A DNA stretch of 6,286 nt from Rickettsiales bacterium (GTDB taxonomy: Bacteria > Pseudomonadota > Alphaproteobacteria > Rickettsiales > UBA3002). Shown piece by piece: positions 1 through 6,286 of the stretch (the stretch's first letter is position 1; every line of letters starts with the position of its first letter). Location: the NCBI GenBank assembly GCA_002725445.1, contig PBPD01000081.1, positions 1-6,286 on the forward strand, given 5' to 3'. The notes beneath the pieces were generated by a model. That model had not been told where the DNA came from and made no database searches. It saw nothing but the letters and a program-made list of their open reading frames with translations. Position numbers and translations under genes: made by a program.

Positions 1-186
1 ACCGCTAAGAAAACTGCCGCTAAAAAGCCAGCAGCAAAGAAAGCGACTACCGCTAAGAAAACTGCCGCTAAAAAGCCAGCAGCAAAGAAAGCGACCGCTA
101 AAAAGCCAGCAGCGAAGAAAGCGACTACCGCTAAGAAAACTGCAGCGAAGAAAGCGACTACCGCTAAGAAAACTGCAGCGAAGAAA
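1..186 (+). repeat. Tandem DNA repeats encoding AAKK-type motifs
   Basis: Bases 1-47 are identical to 49-95, a 48-nt unit of 16 codons. A 33-nt unit follows at 94-126 in variant form and again at 127-159, and the first 27 nt of that last unit recur exactly at 160-186. All unit lengths are multiples of three, so gain or loss of a unit keeps the frame. Identity at the DNA level, including synonymous positions, points to recent duplication by slippage or recombination and not only to protein-level constraint. Confidence 0.9.
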
Positions 187-219
187 CCCGCTGCCAAAAA
201 GACAGCTAAAAAGAAATAA
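1..219 (+). CDS. Histone H1-like Lys/Ala-rich basic protein, C-terminal part (5' partial)
   Basis: Reading frame 1 is open from the first base to a TAA at 217-219 and gives 72 residues; the start lies outside the window. Every residue is Ala, Lys, Thr or Pro, and 29 of the 72 are Lys. They are arranged as variants of TAKKTAAKKPAAKKAT and the shorter TAKKTAAKKAT, ending in TAKKK. Such tails are known from bacterial histone H1-like proteins and from the C-terminal arms of some DNA-binding or regulatory proteins (AlgP-like, extended HU). They are disordered, strongly cationic and bind DNA or RNA without sequence specificity. A nucleoid role is inferred from composition only. The folded N-terminal part, if there is one, is not visible, so the exact family is open. 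The gene converges on pnp and ends 19 nt before a hairpin terminator. The open frame and codon-level regularity make coding very likely. Confidence 0.85.
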   Translation, partial: TAKKTAAKKPAAKKATTAKKTAAKKPAAKKATAKKPAAKKATTAKKTAAKKATTAKKTAAKKPAAKKTAKKK

Positions 220-238
220 ACTTTTTAGCACGCAAAAT

Positions 239-272
239 AAAAGGAGCTACTTTTCAGTAGCTCCTTTTTTTT
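239..272. terminator. Bidirectional rho-independent terminator between converging genes
   Basis: A perfect 12-bp inverted repeat (AAAAGGAGCTAC at 239-250, GTAGCTCCTTTT at 257-268) encloses the 6-nt loop TTTTCA. On the plus strand the arm runs into eight T (265-272), a classic intrinsic terminator for the basic repeat gene ending at 219. On the minus strand the same stem is followed by TTTTATTTT (242-234), which could terminate the operon after the pnp stop at 291. The hairpin starts 19 nt beyond one stop codon and 22 nt beyond the other. The plus-strand T-tract is stronger than the interrupted minus-strand one. Confidence 0.9.
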
Positions 273-290
273 ATCTATCGAAAGTGCGTC

Positions 291-2444
291 TTACGATTTT
301 TTCTTACGACGCTTCTGGTTCGAATCATCACTGCTGAATTGGTCAGAGATGTCTTCACCGGTTTCCTGATCCACCACTTTCATGGACAGGCGCACCTTGC
401 CACGATCGTCGATGTTCAGAACTTTCACTTTCACTTCGTCACCTTCGTTCACCACGTCGGTCACTTTATCTACACGGTAATCGGTCAACTCACTGATATG
501 CACCAAACCGTCGGTGCCGCCCAGGAAGTTAACGAACGCGCCGAAGTCAACCACACGCACGACCTTACCGTCATACAGTTTACCAACTTCAGGCTCAGCC
601 ACAATCATCTCAATCCACTCGCGTGCTGCTTTCGCCTGCTGGCCATCCACAGCAAAGATCAGGATGCTACCGTCATCTTCGATATCAATTTTAGCGCCAG
701 TGGTTTCGCAGATCTCGCGGATCACTTTACCGCCGGTACCGATCACTTCACGGATCTTGTCTTTGTCGATCGACATCGATTCGATACGCGGTGCGTTCGG
801 ATTCAGCTCTTCACGTGCTGCGCTGATTGCTTTCGCCATTTCACCCAGAATGAAATTACGGCCTTCTTTTGCCTGAGCAAGAGCCACTTTCATAATTTCT
901 TCGGTGATACCGTCAATCTTGATGTCCATCTGCAGCGAGGTCACACCTTTTTCGGTACCCGCTACTTTGAAGTCCATGTCACCCAGATGATCTTCATCAC
1001 CCAGAATGTCAGACAATACAGCGAAATCGTCGCCTTCTTTGATCAGCCCCATCGCGATACCCGCAACGGACGATTTCAGCGGCACACCCGCATCCATCAT
1101 CGCCAGCGAGGAACCACATACGGTTGCCATCGAGGACGAACCGTTCGATTCGGTGATCTCCGATACCAGACGAATAGTGTATGGGAATTCTTCTTTGGTT
1201 GGCATCAGCGGATGCACTGCACGCCATGCCAGTTTACCGTGACCAATTTCGCGACGGCCTGGAGGACGCATCATATACGCTTCACCTACCGAGTAAGGAG
1301 GGAAGTTGTAATGCAGCATAAAGCCTTGCTTATATTCACCTTCCAGCGCGTCAACAATCTGCTCGTCCTGGCTGGTACCAAGCGTGGTAGCCACCAGCGC
1401 CTGTGTTTCACCACGGGTAAACAGTGCCGAGCCGTGCGCTTTAGGCAGCACGCCCGTCTGGCAGTCAATCGCACGCACCGTGCTCAGGTCGCGGCCATCA
1501 ATACGGGTTTTCTTCTTCAGAATATCACCACGCACGATGTCTTTTTCCATCGACTTCACAATGCTCATCACGTGCTTTTCGTCCAGCTCTTGCTCTTCAA
1601 CGAACTTGGCTTTCACTTCTGCACGCACTTCATCCAGTGCCTGCACACGCTCTTGCTTTACGGTTTTGCCATATGCGTCGCGGATGAGGTCGCCTACCAG
1701 CTTTTCAATCTCAGCGACCAGCGCGCTATCATCTTCTTTCTCTTGCAGCTCCCAAGGCTCATTCGCCGCTTCTTCTGCCATCGAGATGATGGTGTCGATC
1801 ACTGGCTGCATTTCACGGTGACCAAACATCACAGCATCCAGCATTTCCTCTTCGCTCAGCTCTTGCGCTTCCGACTCAACCATCAGCACCGAACTATCGG
1901 TACCCGCTACCATCAGCTCAAGATCGGAATCTTCTTGCTGTTGGCGGGTTGGGTTCAGCACCAGTTCGCCATCGATACGGCCAACGCGCGCGCCACCAAT
2001 TGGGCCCATAAACGGAATGCCCGACAATGTCAGCGCGGCAGACGCACCCACCATAGCAGGGATATCTGCATCATTTTCCAGATCGTGCGATACAACTGTA
2101 CATACCACTTGGGTTTCGTTGTAGAAACCGCTTGGGAATAATGGACGGATCGGACGGTCGATCAGACGCGAGGTCAGCGTTTCTTTTTCTGTTGGACGAC
2201 CTTCACGCTTGAAGAAACCACCCGGAATCTTACCAGCGGAATAGGTCTTCTCGATGTAATTCACCGTCAGCGGGAAAAAATCGATGTCCGGTTTTGCCAC
2301 TTTTGCAGCGGTCACGGCGCACAACACCATGGTGTCGCCATAGGTTACCAATACTGCGCTGTCCGCTTGACGAGCAATACGCCCGGTCTCAAGTGTCAGC
2401 TTGCGTCCGCCCCACTCTATCTCTCTCTTTGTAACATTAAACAT
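291..2444 (-). CDS. pnp: Polyribonucleotide nucleotidyltransferase (PNPase)
   Basis: This is a 3'-to-5' phosphorolytic exoribonuclease that releases nucleoside diphosphates and can also polymerise tails. It acts in the cytoplasm as a trimer in mRNA decay and RNA quality control. The 717 residues match the family length (711 in E. coli). Visible domains are a first RNase PH-like domain at about 1-145 with FFKREGRP (77-84) and [11 protein letters not shown] (93-103); an all-helical linker at about 240-310; the catalytic second RNase PH domain at about 315-550; a KH domain at about 555-615 with IGTGGKVI (568-575); and an S1 domain at about 620-690. The phosphate-site serines lie in NGSSSM (434-439), and the metal-site residues correspond to D485, D491 and K493. 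A hydrophilic tail ends in KRRKKKS. The ATG at 2444-2442 follows AAAGGAAA (2457-2450) at good spacing. It is last in the operon, behind a structured 128-nt leader. All key residues are present and there is no frameshift. Confidence 0.98.
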   Translation of the reverse strand: MFNVTKREIEWGGRKLTLETGRIARQADSAVLVTYGDTMVLCAVTAAKVAKPDIDFFPLTVNYIEKTYSAGKIPGGFFKREGRPTEKETLTSRLIDRPIRPLFPSGFYNETQVVCTVVSHDLENDADIPAMVGASAALTLSGIPFMGPIGGARVGRIDGELVLNPTRQQQEDSDLELMVAGTDSSVLMVESEAQELSEEEMLDAVMFGHREMQPVIDTIISMAEEAANEPWELQEKEDDSALVAEIEKLVGDLIRDAYGKTVKQERVQALDEVRAEVKAKFVEEQELDEKHVMSIVKSMEKDIVRGDILKKKTRIDGRDLSTVRAIDCQTGVLPKAHGSALFTRGETQALVATTLGTSQDEQIVDALEGEYKQGFMLHYNFPPYSVGEAYMMRPPGRREIGHGKLAWRAVHPLMPTKEEFPYTIRLVSEITESNGSSSMATVCGSSLAMMDAGVPLKSSVAGIAMGLIKEGDDFAVLSDILGDEDHLGDMDFKVAGTEKGVTSLQMDIKIDGITEEIMKVALAQAKEGRNFILGEMAKAISAAREELNPNAPRIESMSIDKDKIREVIGTGGKVIREICETTGAKIDIEDDGSILIFAVDGQQAKAAREWIEMIVAEPEVGKLYDGKVVRVVDFGAFVNFLGGTDGLVHISELTDYRVDKVTDVVNEGDEVKVKVLNIDDRGKVRLSMKVVDQETGEDISDQFSSDDSNQKRRKKKS

Positions 2445-2449
2445 ATCTA

Positions 2450-2457
2450 TTTCCTTT
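2450..2457 (-). promoter_or_regulatory. Ribosome binding site of pnp
   Basis: AAAGGAAA on the minus strand has its GG pair eight nucleotides before the ATG at 2444-2442. It is a moderate Shine-Dalgarno site in an A/T-rich, probably unpaired stretch, unlike the G/C-rich leader upstream. It supports this start for PNPase, which also matches the usual family N-terminus (basic residues, then EIEWGGR). Confidence 0.75.
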
Positions 2458-2461
2458 ATTT

Positions 2462-2507
2462 ACCTACTAAAAATATATCCACCTACCTACCGCGGGAGGA
2501 CACCTAC
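2462..2507 (-). repeat. Four GTAGGT motifs in the pnp leader
   Basis: Read on the minus strand, GTAGGT occurs at 2507-2502, 2490-2485, 2486-2481 (these two overlap, giving GTAGGTAGGT) and 2467-2462. They fall in three clusters about 20 nt apart, between the leader hairpin and the pnp ribosome binding site. TCCTCC at 2500-2495 (minus strand) lies between the first two clusters and could pair with AGG-containing segments. A regulatory role is an inference; chance in a short G-rich leader is possible. Confidence 0.5.
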
Positions 2508-2513
2508 AATACG

Positions 2514-2553
2514 CACAAAGGCGCATGCCACTTTTGTAGCACGCGCCTTCGTG
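2514..2553 (-). promoter_or_regulatory. Long RNA hairpin in the rpsO-pnp intergenic leader, likely RNase III processing/autoregulatory stem
   Basis: In the minus-strand transcript CACGAAGGCGCGUGCUAC (2553-2536) pairs along its full length with GUGGCAUGCGCCUUUGUG (2531-2514) around an AAAA loop. That is 18 continuous pairs including three G.U wobbles. The wobbles become mismatches on the plus-strand copy, so the structure fits only RNA made in the operon direction. There is no T-run after it, so it is not a normal intrinsic terminator. In E. coli the pnp leader carries a double-stranded stem cut by RNase III, after which PNPase represses its own translation. The position and shape here fit such a role, which remains inferred. 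The stem starts about 20 nt after the rpsO stop codon. Confidence 0.75.
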
Positions 2554-2572
2554 TCATACATTCCAAAATGCA

Positions 2573-2842
2573 TTATTTACGCAGACCCAAACGCTTGATC
2601 AGGTCACTATAACGGGACTGGTCTTTTTTCTTCAGGTAGTCCAGAAGATTACGACGGCGTCCAACCAGGATCAACAGCCCACGGCGTGAGTGGTGATCTT
2701 TCTTGTGCGATTTGAAGTGCTCGGTCAGATTGTTGATGCGATCGGTCAGGATCGCACATTGCACTTCCGGCGAACCGGTGTCGCCATCTTGCACAGCGTA
2801 TTCATTGATTAATTCTTGCTTACGTTCAGCAGTAATCGACAT
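2573..2842 (-). CDS. rpsO: 30S ribosomal protein S15
   Basis: S15 is a primary binding protein of the 16S rRNA central domain; it binds helices 20-22 and helps form the platform and an intersubunit bridge. The 89 codons from ATG match the usual length. The family signature is clear: GDTGSPEVQ (20-28), [19 protein letters not shown] (39-57) and [13 protein letters not shown] (62-74). H42, D49 and S52 match the rRNA-contacting residues of the family. The frame also offers a GTG one codon earlier at 2845-2843, but ATG at 2842-2840 sits seven nucleotides from AAGGAG (2855-2850) and gives the standard [10 protein letters not shown]-terminus, so it is preferred. The gene lies 15 nt after truB and 128 nt before pnp, the classic rpsO-pnp pair. 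In several bacteria S15 represses its own mRNA; any such site here would have to include the truB 3' end. Confidence 0.98.
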   Translation of the reverse strand: MSITAERKQELINEYAVQDGDTGSPEVQCAILTDRINNLTEHFKSHKKDHHSRRGLLILVGRRRNLLDYLKKKDQSRYSDLIKRLGLRK

Positions 2843-2849
2843 CACATAT

Positions 2850-2855
2850 CTCCTT
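2850..2855 (-). promoter_or_regulatory. Ribosome binding site deciding the rpsO start
   Basis: AAGGAG on the minus strand lies two nucleotides after the truB TGA (2860-2858). It is followed by ATATGTGATG, which holds three possible starts: an out-of-frame ATG at 2847 that reads ATG-TGA, an in-frame GTG at 2845, and the in-frame ATG at 2842. Spacings from the final G are 2, 4 and 7 nt, so only the last is well placed. Confidence 0.8.
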
Positions 2856-2857
2856 CT

Positions 2858-3787
2858 TCAATAATTCAAAACTCGTTTTGGTTTTATATGGCTTCCGTCC
2901 CATTGGCCGATGGCTAGCAGCTTACCGTCCCACATAAGCGCTACGGACTGGCCGTATTTTAGCGGTTTGTGGGTGGTGAGCGTTTGGCCATGGCGAATGC
3001 GCCGGCTGCCCGCTTCATCCACTACGATGGCCGGGATGTCGTCCAGCGCCGTTGCAGGGGATAATACAACCTCTTCCAACCCCTCAGGCTCGGAAGTGGC
3101 GGCACTATGCATGATTTGCTCTAGTAAATCCAGTGAAATCGCGGTTTTTTCAGTAAATTTTCCCACACGCACCCTCCGCAGAAAGGTGACATGCCCGCAT
3201 GTGCCCAATTTTTGCGCTACATCACGCGCCAGCGAACGAATATAGGTGCCTTTGCCGCACTCCACCTCAAAACGCGCTTCATCCGCTTCACAGGACAGCA
3301 AACGAAAAGAGTTTACATGCACGCTGCGCGCCTGCAGCTCCACCGTCTCGCCTGCCCGTGCCATGTCATAAGCACGTTTGCCATTTACCTTAATCGCTGA
3401 ATAAGCGGGCGGAATTTGTTGGATCACCCCCGTGAATGCTGGCAATGCCTCTTCTATCGCCTGTTTGCCCGGGCGTATATCAGAGCGCTCACACACCTCG
3501 CCTTCTGCGTCGTCGGTGGTAGTCGCCTCGCCCCACTTCACCACAAACTGATAGGTTTTGCCCGCATCCTGCATGAAGGGAATGGTTTTGGTCGCCTCGC
3601 CCAGCGCAATAGGCAGAATACCACTGGCCAACGGGTCGAGCGTACCTGCATGCCCCACTTTCACAGGTCGCAGCATTTTCTTTATCTGCCGCACCACGTC
3701 TGTGGAGCCCATTTCATAGGGTTTATCGATATTAAGCCACCCATGTAACGCGCGCTTGGGCAGCTTACTCTTCTTCGCCTGACTCAT
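2858..3787 (-). CDS. truB: tRNA pseudouridine(55) synthase TruB
   Basis: It isomerises uridine 55 to pseudouridine in the T-loop of tRNAs and also helps tRNA folding. The 309 residues are normal for the family. The catalytic motif GHAGTLDPLASGIL (45-58) carries the nucleophilic Asp51. KTYQF (77-81) supplies the conserved Tyr79, and KGTYIRSLARD (179-189) carries the conserved Arg of the active site. The N-terminus LHGWLNIDKP (14-23) is typical. The C-terminal part from about 245 is the short PUA-like domain of the alphaproteobacterial type (RRIRHGQ at 262-268). The ATG lies inside the rbfA 3' end, with 23 bp overlapping, and only a weak GAG seven nucleotides upstream, so translation is probably coupled to rbfA. 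No other suitable start precedes the conserved N-terminus. The TGA at 2860-2858 is next to the rpsO ribosome binding site. Confidence 0.97.
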   Translation of the reverse strand: MSQAKKSKLPKRALHGWLNIDKPYEMGSTDVVRQIKKMLRPVKVGHAGTLDPLASGILPIALGEATKTIPFMQDAGKTYQFVVKWGEATTTDDAEGEVCERSDIRPGKQAIEEALPAFTGVIQQIPPAYSAIKVNGKRAYDMARAGETVELQARSVHVNSFRLLSCEADEARFEVECGKGTYIRSLARDVAQKLGTCGHVTFLRRVRVGKFTEKTAISLDLLEQIMHSAATSEPEGLEEVVLSPATALDDIPAIVVDEAGSRRIRHGQTLTTHKPLKYGQSVALMWDGKLLAIGQWDGSHIKPKRVLNY

Positions 3788-4181
3788 CTTCCGGCTCGGC
3801 TACGATGTCGCGGCGCACTTCTGGTTGATTCAATAGTGTGTTGATGCGATCTGCTGTTTCAAAGGATTTGTCCATTTTGAATGTCAGCTTCGGTGCATAT
3901 TTCAACACGACTTTGCGCATCATCACTTTGCGCAGGGTTGGCGCCACTTCGTTGAGTAGTGGCACAATATGTTCGGCGCCACGGCCTGCCAGCGGCAGCA
4001 CATAAACACTCGCATTCTTCAAATCAGGGCTGATGCGCACTTCCGACACCGTAATCGAAGCGCTATCCAGTTCAGGGATATGGCTCTCGCCACGCATGAA
4101 TACTTCTGACAAAGCATGGCGCAGTTCTTCACCTACACGCAACTGGCGCTGCGAAGGCATTTTCGCGGCGTGTTTTGGCAT
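3765..4181 (-). CDS. rbfA: 30S ribosome-binding factor A
   Basis: RbfA binds free 30S subunits near the 16S rRNA 5' helix, supports late maturation and is important in the cold in the species studied. The 138 residues form the expected single KH-like domain: the N-terminal helix with RVGEELRHALSEVF (15-28), a strand with ITVSEVRISPDLKNASVYV (43-61), and the family signature LRKVMMRKVVLKYAPKL (83-99) followed by FKMDKSFE (101-108). The acidic end EPEDESGEEE (129-138) is a hydrophilic tail outside the fold and overlaps the truB start. The start is the ATG at 4181-4179, four nucleotides after GGAGG. A second in-frame ATG at 4160-4158 (M8) has no ribosome binding site. It sits 9 nt after infB, a neighbour in many proteobacteria, which fits its role in preparing 30S for initiation. 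Confidence 0.96.
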   Translation of the reverse strand: MPKHAAKMPSQRQLRVGEELRHALSEVFMRGESHIPELDSASITVSEVRISPDLKNASVYVLPLAGRGAEHIVPLLNEVAPTLRKVMMRKVVLKYAPKLTFKMDKSFETADRINTLLNQPEVRRDIVAEPEDESGEEE

Positions 4182-4185
4182 GCGG

Positions 4186-4193
4186 CCTCCTTA
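4186..4193 (-). promoter_or_regulatory. Full-consensus Shine-Dalgarno TAAGGAGG fused to the infB stop codon
   Basis: The minus strand reads TAAGGAGG, in which TAA is the infB stop and all eight bases complement the canonical 16S rRNA 3' end. The rbfA ATG follows four nucleotides later. A ribosome that terminates on infB is therefore placed directly on the rbfA initiation site, which favours reinitiation and coupled synthesis of IF-2 and RbfA. Confidence 0.85.
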
Positions 4194-6286
4194 TGCGCTT
4201 TCCTGCGCTTTTTCCTGTGAGTCTTTTGGCGTGTCTTTCTTCTCTTCGATAGTACGCGCCATTTCCTGCAGCTCGAACGCCTCAATCTGGTCACCGACCT
4301 TGATATCATCGTAATTCTCGAACGCCATACCACATTCAAACCCGTTCTTCACTTCTTTGACTTCGTCTTTGAAGCGTTTCAGGGTCTTCAGCGAACCTTC
4401 ATGAATCACCACGTTATCACGCAGCAGGCGAACTTTCGCGCCGCGCTTGATCACACCGTCCGTTACAATACAGCCCGCTACTTTACCCGCTTTGGTAATG
4501 CTAAAGACTTCGCGAATCTCTGCATAACCTAAGAAGTTCTCGCGCACTTCTGGCGACAACATACCGCTCAGCGCCTGCTTCACATCGTCTACAAGGTCAT
4601 AAATAACCGAATAATAACGGATATTCACGCCTTCACGATCAGCTAGCTGCTTCGCCTGATTGGTCGCGCGTACATTGAAGCCGACAATCATCGCATTGGT
4701 GGTTTGTGCCAGCGACACATCCGACTCGTTGATCGCGCCAACGGCGGAGTGAATAATCTTCACTTTCACTTCTTCGTCGTTGAATTTGCCCATGCTGCCA
4801 GCAATCGCTTCGGCAGAACCATGCACATCACTTTTCACAATCAGCGGCATTTCGGTTGGCGCATCGCCCGATGCACCCGCAAACAGCTGATCCATCGTTT
4901 TAGTCGATGCAGTGACCTGTGCCTGCTTGTGTTTCTTCTGACGGTATTCGGTGATGTCACGCGCGGTTTTCTCGTTTTCTACCACGGCGAATTCGTCACC
5001 CGCTTCCGGCGGCTCGCTCAAGCCCAGCACCTCAACCGGCAAGGCAGGTGCGGCATCGTCCAGCATGGTGCCACGGTCATTGGTGATCGCACGGATCTTA
5101 CCGTACGATGCACCGGCTACCACAATGTCGCCCACTTGCAGCGTACCACGCTGAATCAGCAGGCTTGCCACTGTACCACGGCCTTTTTCCATTTTCGCCT
5201 CGATCACTACGCCGCTAGCGCTACGATCGGGATTCGCTTTCAGCTCCTGCATTTCTGCCTGCAGCAGAATCGCTTCTTCCAGCTTATCCAGATTCAGCTT
5301 TTGCAATGCCGATACTTCAACCGTAATAATATCACCGCCGAAATCTTCAGGCACCAGCCCAAAGCTCATCAGCATATTCTTCACTTTTTCAGGATCAGCG
5401 TCTGGCTTGTCGATCTTGTTGATCGCCACGATAATTGGCACACCCGCTGCTTTCGCGTGGTTAATTGCCTCTTCGGTTTGTGGCATGATGCCATCATCCG
5501 CTGCTACTACCAGAATCACAATATCGGTCACTTGCGCGCCGCGTGCACGCATCGCGGTAAAGGCTTCGTGGCCCGGCGTATCGAGGAAGGTAATCTTATC
5601 GCCGCCTTCCAGCTGCACCTGATACGCACCAATATGCTGCGTGATGCCACCTGCTTCACCTGCTACCACATCGGTTTCGCGCAATGCATCCAGCAGCGAG
5701 GTTTTACCATGGTCAACGTGGCCCATGATGGTCACAACCGGTGGGCGAGGCTTCAACTCTTCTTCTTTGTCGTCCACCTGCACCAAGCTGTCTTCCACGT
5801 CCGCTTCGCTTACGCGTTTCAGCTTATGGCCAAATTCTTCAACAATCAGCTCGGCCGTGTCGGCATCAATGGTTTGCTGTGCGGTCGCCATCGTGCCCAA
5901 TTGCATCAGCGCTTTAATCACATCAACAGAACGCTCCGCCATACGGTTAGCAAGCTCTTGCACGGTGATAACTTCTGGCACGATCACTTCGCGTACGATC
6001 TTTTCCTGATCGCCCGACAGATCGCCATCCTCATCTTTTTTGGCCTTGGCACGCTGACGCTTAATCGACGCCAGGCTGCGCATGCGTTCTTCCTGCATGC
6101 CAAGCGCTTGCGCAACGGTAAGTTTGCCCGAAGAACGGCGTCCTTCGCCGCGCTTCAGTTTCATCTTTTCTTTTTTCTCTTTTTTCTCTTCGGCCTCTGT
6201 TTTGCGAGGGGCAGGCTTTGCGGCGCGCGCTGGTGATGCGGGCACTTCCTGCGGCTTTTCCGTTTTCAGCGTTTTCAGGTTTTTCG
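4191..6286 (-). CDS. infB: Translation initiation factor IF-2 (5' partial)
   Basis: IF-2 is the GTPase that binds fMet-tRNA, places it in the P site of the 30S subunit and promotes subunit joining. The frame has no stop before the window edge. The GTG at 6245 is an internal Val codon, because 13 further codons rich in Lys, Thr and Glu precede it, so the true start is upstream. Counting from that Val: a charged Lys/Glu segment (about 15-75); the IF2_N domain (about 85-145); the G domain with GHVDHGKT (175-182), GGITQHIG (199-206), DTPGHEAF (222-229), NKID (276-279) and SAL (312-314); domain II (about 342-430); domain III (about 455-560); and the tRNA-binding C-terminal domain (about 570-662) with ECGMAFEN (637-644). 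All five GTPase motifs are intact. A hydrophilic tail of about 20 residues ([18 protein letters not shown]) follows the usual family end. The first gene visible in the operon, it lies 9 nt before rbfA. Confidence 0.97.
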   Translation of the reverse strand, partial: KNLKTLKTEKPQEVPASPARAAKPAPRKTEAEEKKEKKEKMKLKRGEGRRSSGKLTVAQALGMQEERMRSLASIKRQRAKAKKDEDGDLSGDQEKIVREVIVPEVITVQELANRMAERSVDVIKALMQLGTMATAQQTIDADTAELIVEEFGHKLKRVSEADVEDSLVQVDDKEEELKPRPPVVTIMGHVDHGKTSLLDALRETDVVAGEAGGITQHIGAYQVQLEGGDKITFLDTPGHEAFTAMRARGAQVTDIVILVVAADDGIMPQTEEAINHAKAAGVPIIVAINKIDKPDADPEKVKNMLMSFGLVPEDFGGDIITVEVSALQKLNLDKLEEAILLQAEMQELKANPDRSASGVVIEAKMEKGRGTVASLLIQRGTLQVGDIVVAGASYGKIRAITNDRGTMLDDAAPALPVEVLGLSEPPEAGDEFAVVENEKTARDITEYRQKKHKQAQVTASTKTMDQLFAGASGDAPTEMPLIVKSDVHGSAEAIAGSMGKFNDEEVKVKIIHSAVGAINESDVSLAQTTNAMIVGFNVRATNQAKQLADREGVNIRYYSVIYDLVDDVKQALSGMLSPEVRENFLGYAEIREVFSITKAGKVAGCIVTDGVIKRGAKVRLLRDNVVIHEGSLKTLKRFKDEVKEVKNGFECGMAFENYDDIKVGDQIEAFELQEMARTIEEKKDTPKDSQEKAQESA

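Noticed and set aside
1..186. CRISPR array
   Set aside because: The repeats are contiguous, in frame and lack unique spacers; they encode Ala/Lys/Thr/Pro motifs in an open frame.
339..2141. 600-codon open frame on the plus strand opposite pnp
   Set aside because: It is in codon register with pnp, so its stops would require TTA, CTA or TCA codons in pnp, and pnp avoids these. The predicted protein is rich in His, Phe, Arg and Cys with no recognisable domain, as expected for an antisense shadow.
2469..2480. Possible -10 box TATATT for an internal pnp promoter
   Set aside because: No acceptable -35 element lies 16-18 nt upstream; the preceding sequence is G-rich leader without a TTGACA-like hexamer.
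2367..2612. Small plus-strand frames across the rpsO-pnp spacer
   Set aside because: They overlap the ends of two certain genes and the leader hairpin, have no convincing ribosome binding site, and resemble no known protein.
2843..2845. GTG as the start of rpsO (90 residues, starting Met-Met)
   Set aside because: The ATG one codon later has better spacing to AAGGAG and gives the standard S15 N-terminus.
4704..6236. 510-codon open frame on the plus strand opposite infB
   Set aside because: It has the same register with infB and the same codon-avoidance explanation. It ends exactly where infB uses a TCA serine codon (6239-6237), its composition is atypical, and infB is an unmistakable gene.
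6243..6245. GTG as the start of infB
   Set aside because: The frame continues open upstream to the window edge with Lys/Thr/Glu codons typical of the IF-2 N-terminal region, and no ribosome binding site precedes the GTG. It is read as an internal valine.

Overview
This window is a section of a conserved bacterial translation and RNA-metabolism operon on the minus strand. Transcription order is infB (5' end outside the window), rbfA, truB, rpsO, pnp. At the left edge the operon converges on the 3' end of a plus-strand gene for a lysine/alanine-rich, histone H1-like protein. The gene order and the protein sequences, especially PNPase, S15 and the short TruB C-terminal domain, suggest an alphaproteobacterium. 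I cannot name the genus from the sequence alone.

Layout from left to right. 1-219 (+) is the last 72 codons of the basic repeat protein, using only Ala, Lys, Thr and Pro. 239-272 is a perfect 12-bp hairpin with T-tracts on both strands, a likely shared bidirectional terminator between the converging genes. 291-2444 (-) is pnp. 2445-2572 is the pnp leader, the only sizeable gap in the operon; it holds an 18-bp G.U-containing RNA hairpin and four copies of a GUAGGU motif. 2573-2842 (-) is rpsO, 2858-3787 (-) is truB, 3765-4181 (-) is rbfA and 4191-6286 (-) is infB, open to the window edge.

The products act together. IF-2 places initiator tRNA on the ribosome. RbfA matures the 30S subunit, and S15 is an early 16S rRNA-binding protein of the same subunit. 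TruB makes pseudouridine 55 in tRNA. PNPase degrades and processes RNA. The infB-rbfA-truB-rpsO genes are packed with a 9-nt gap, a 23-bp overlap and a 15-nt gap, which points to translational coupling. No promoter for the operon is visible; it should lie upstream of infB, beyond 6286.

I found no mobile element, CRISPR array, tRNA, rRNA or novel defence-like system. The points most worth a second look are the structured pnp leader, probably the counterpart of the RNase III/PNPase autoregulation site known in enterobacteria, and the nucleotide-level tandem repeats in the histone-like gene.
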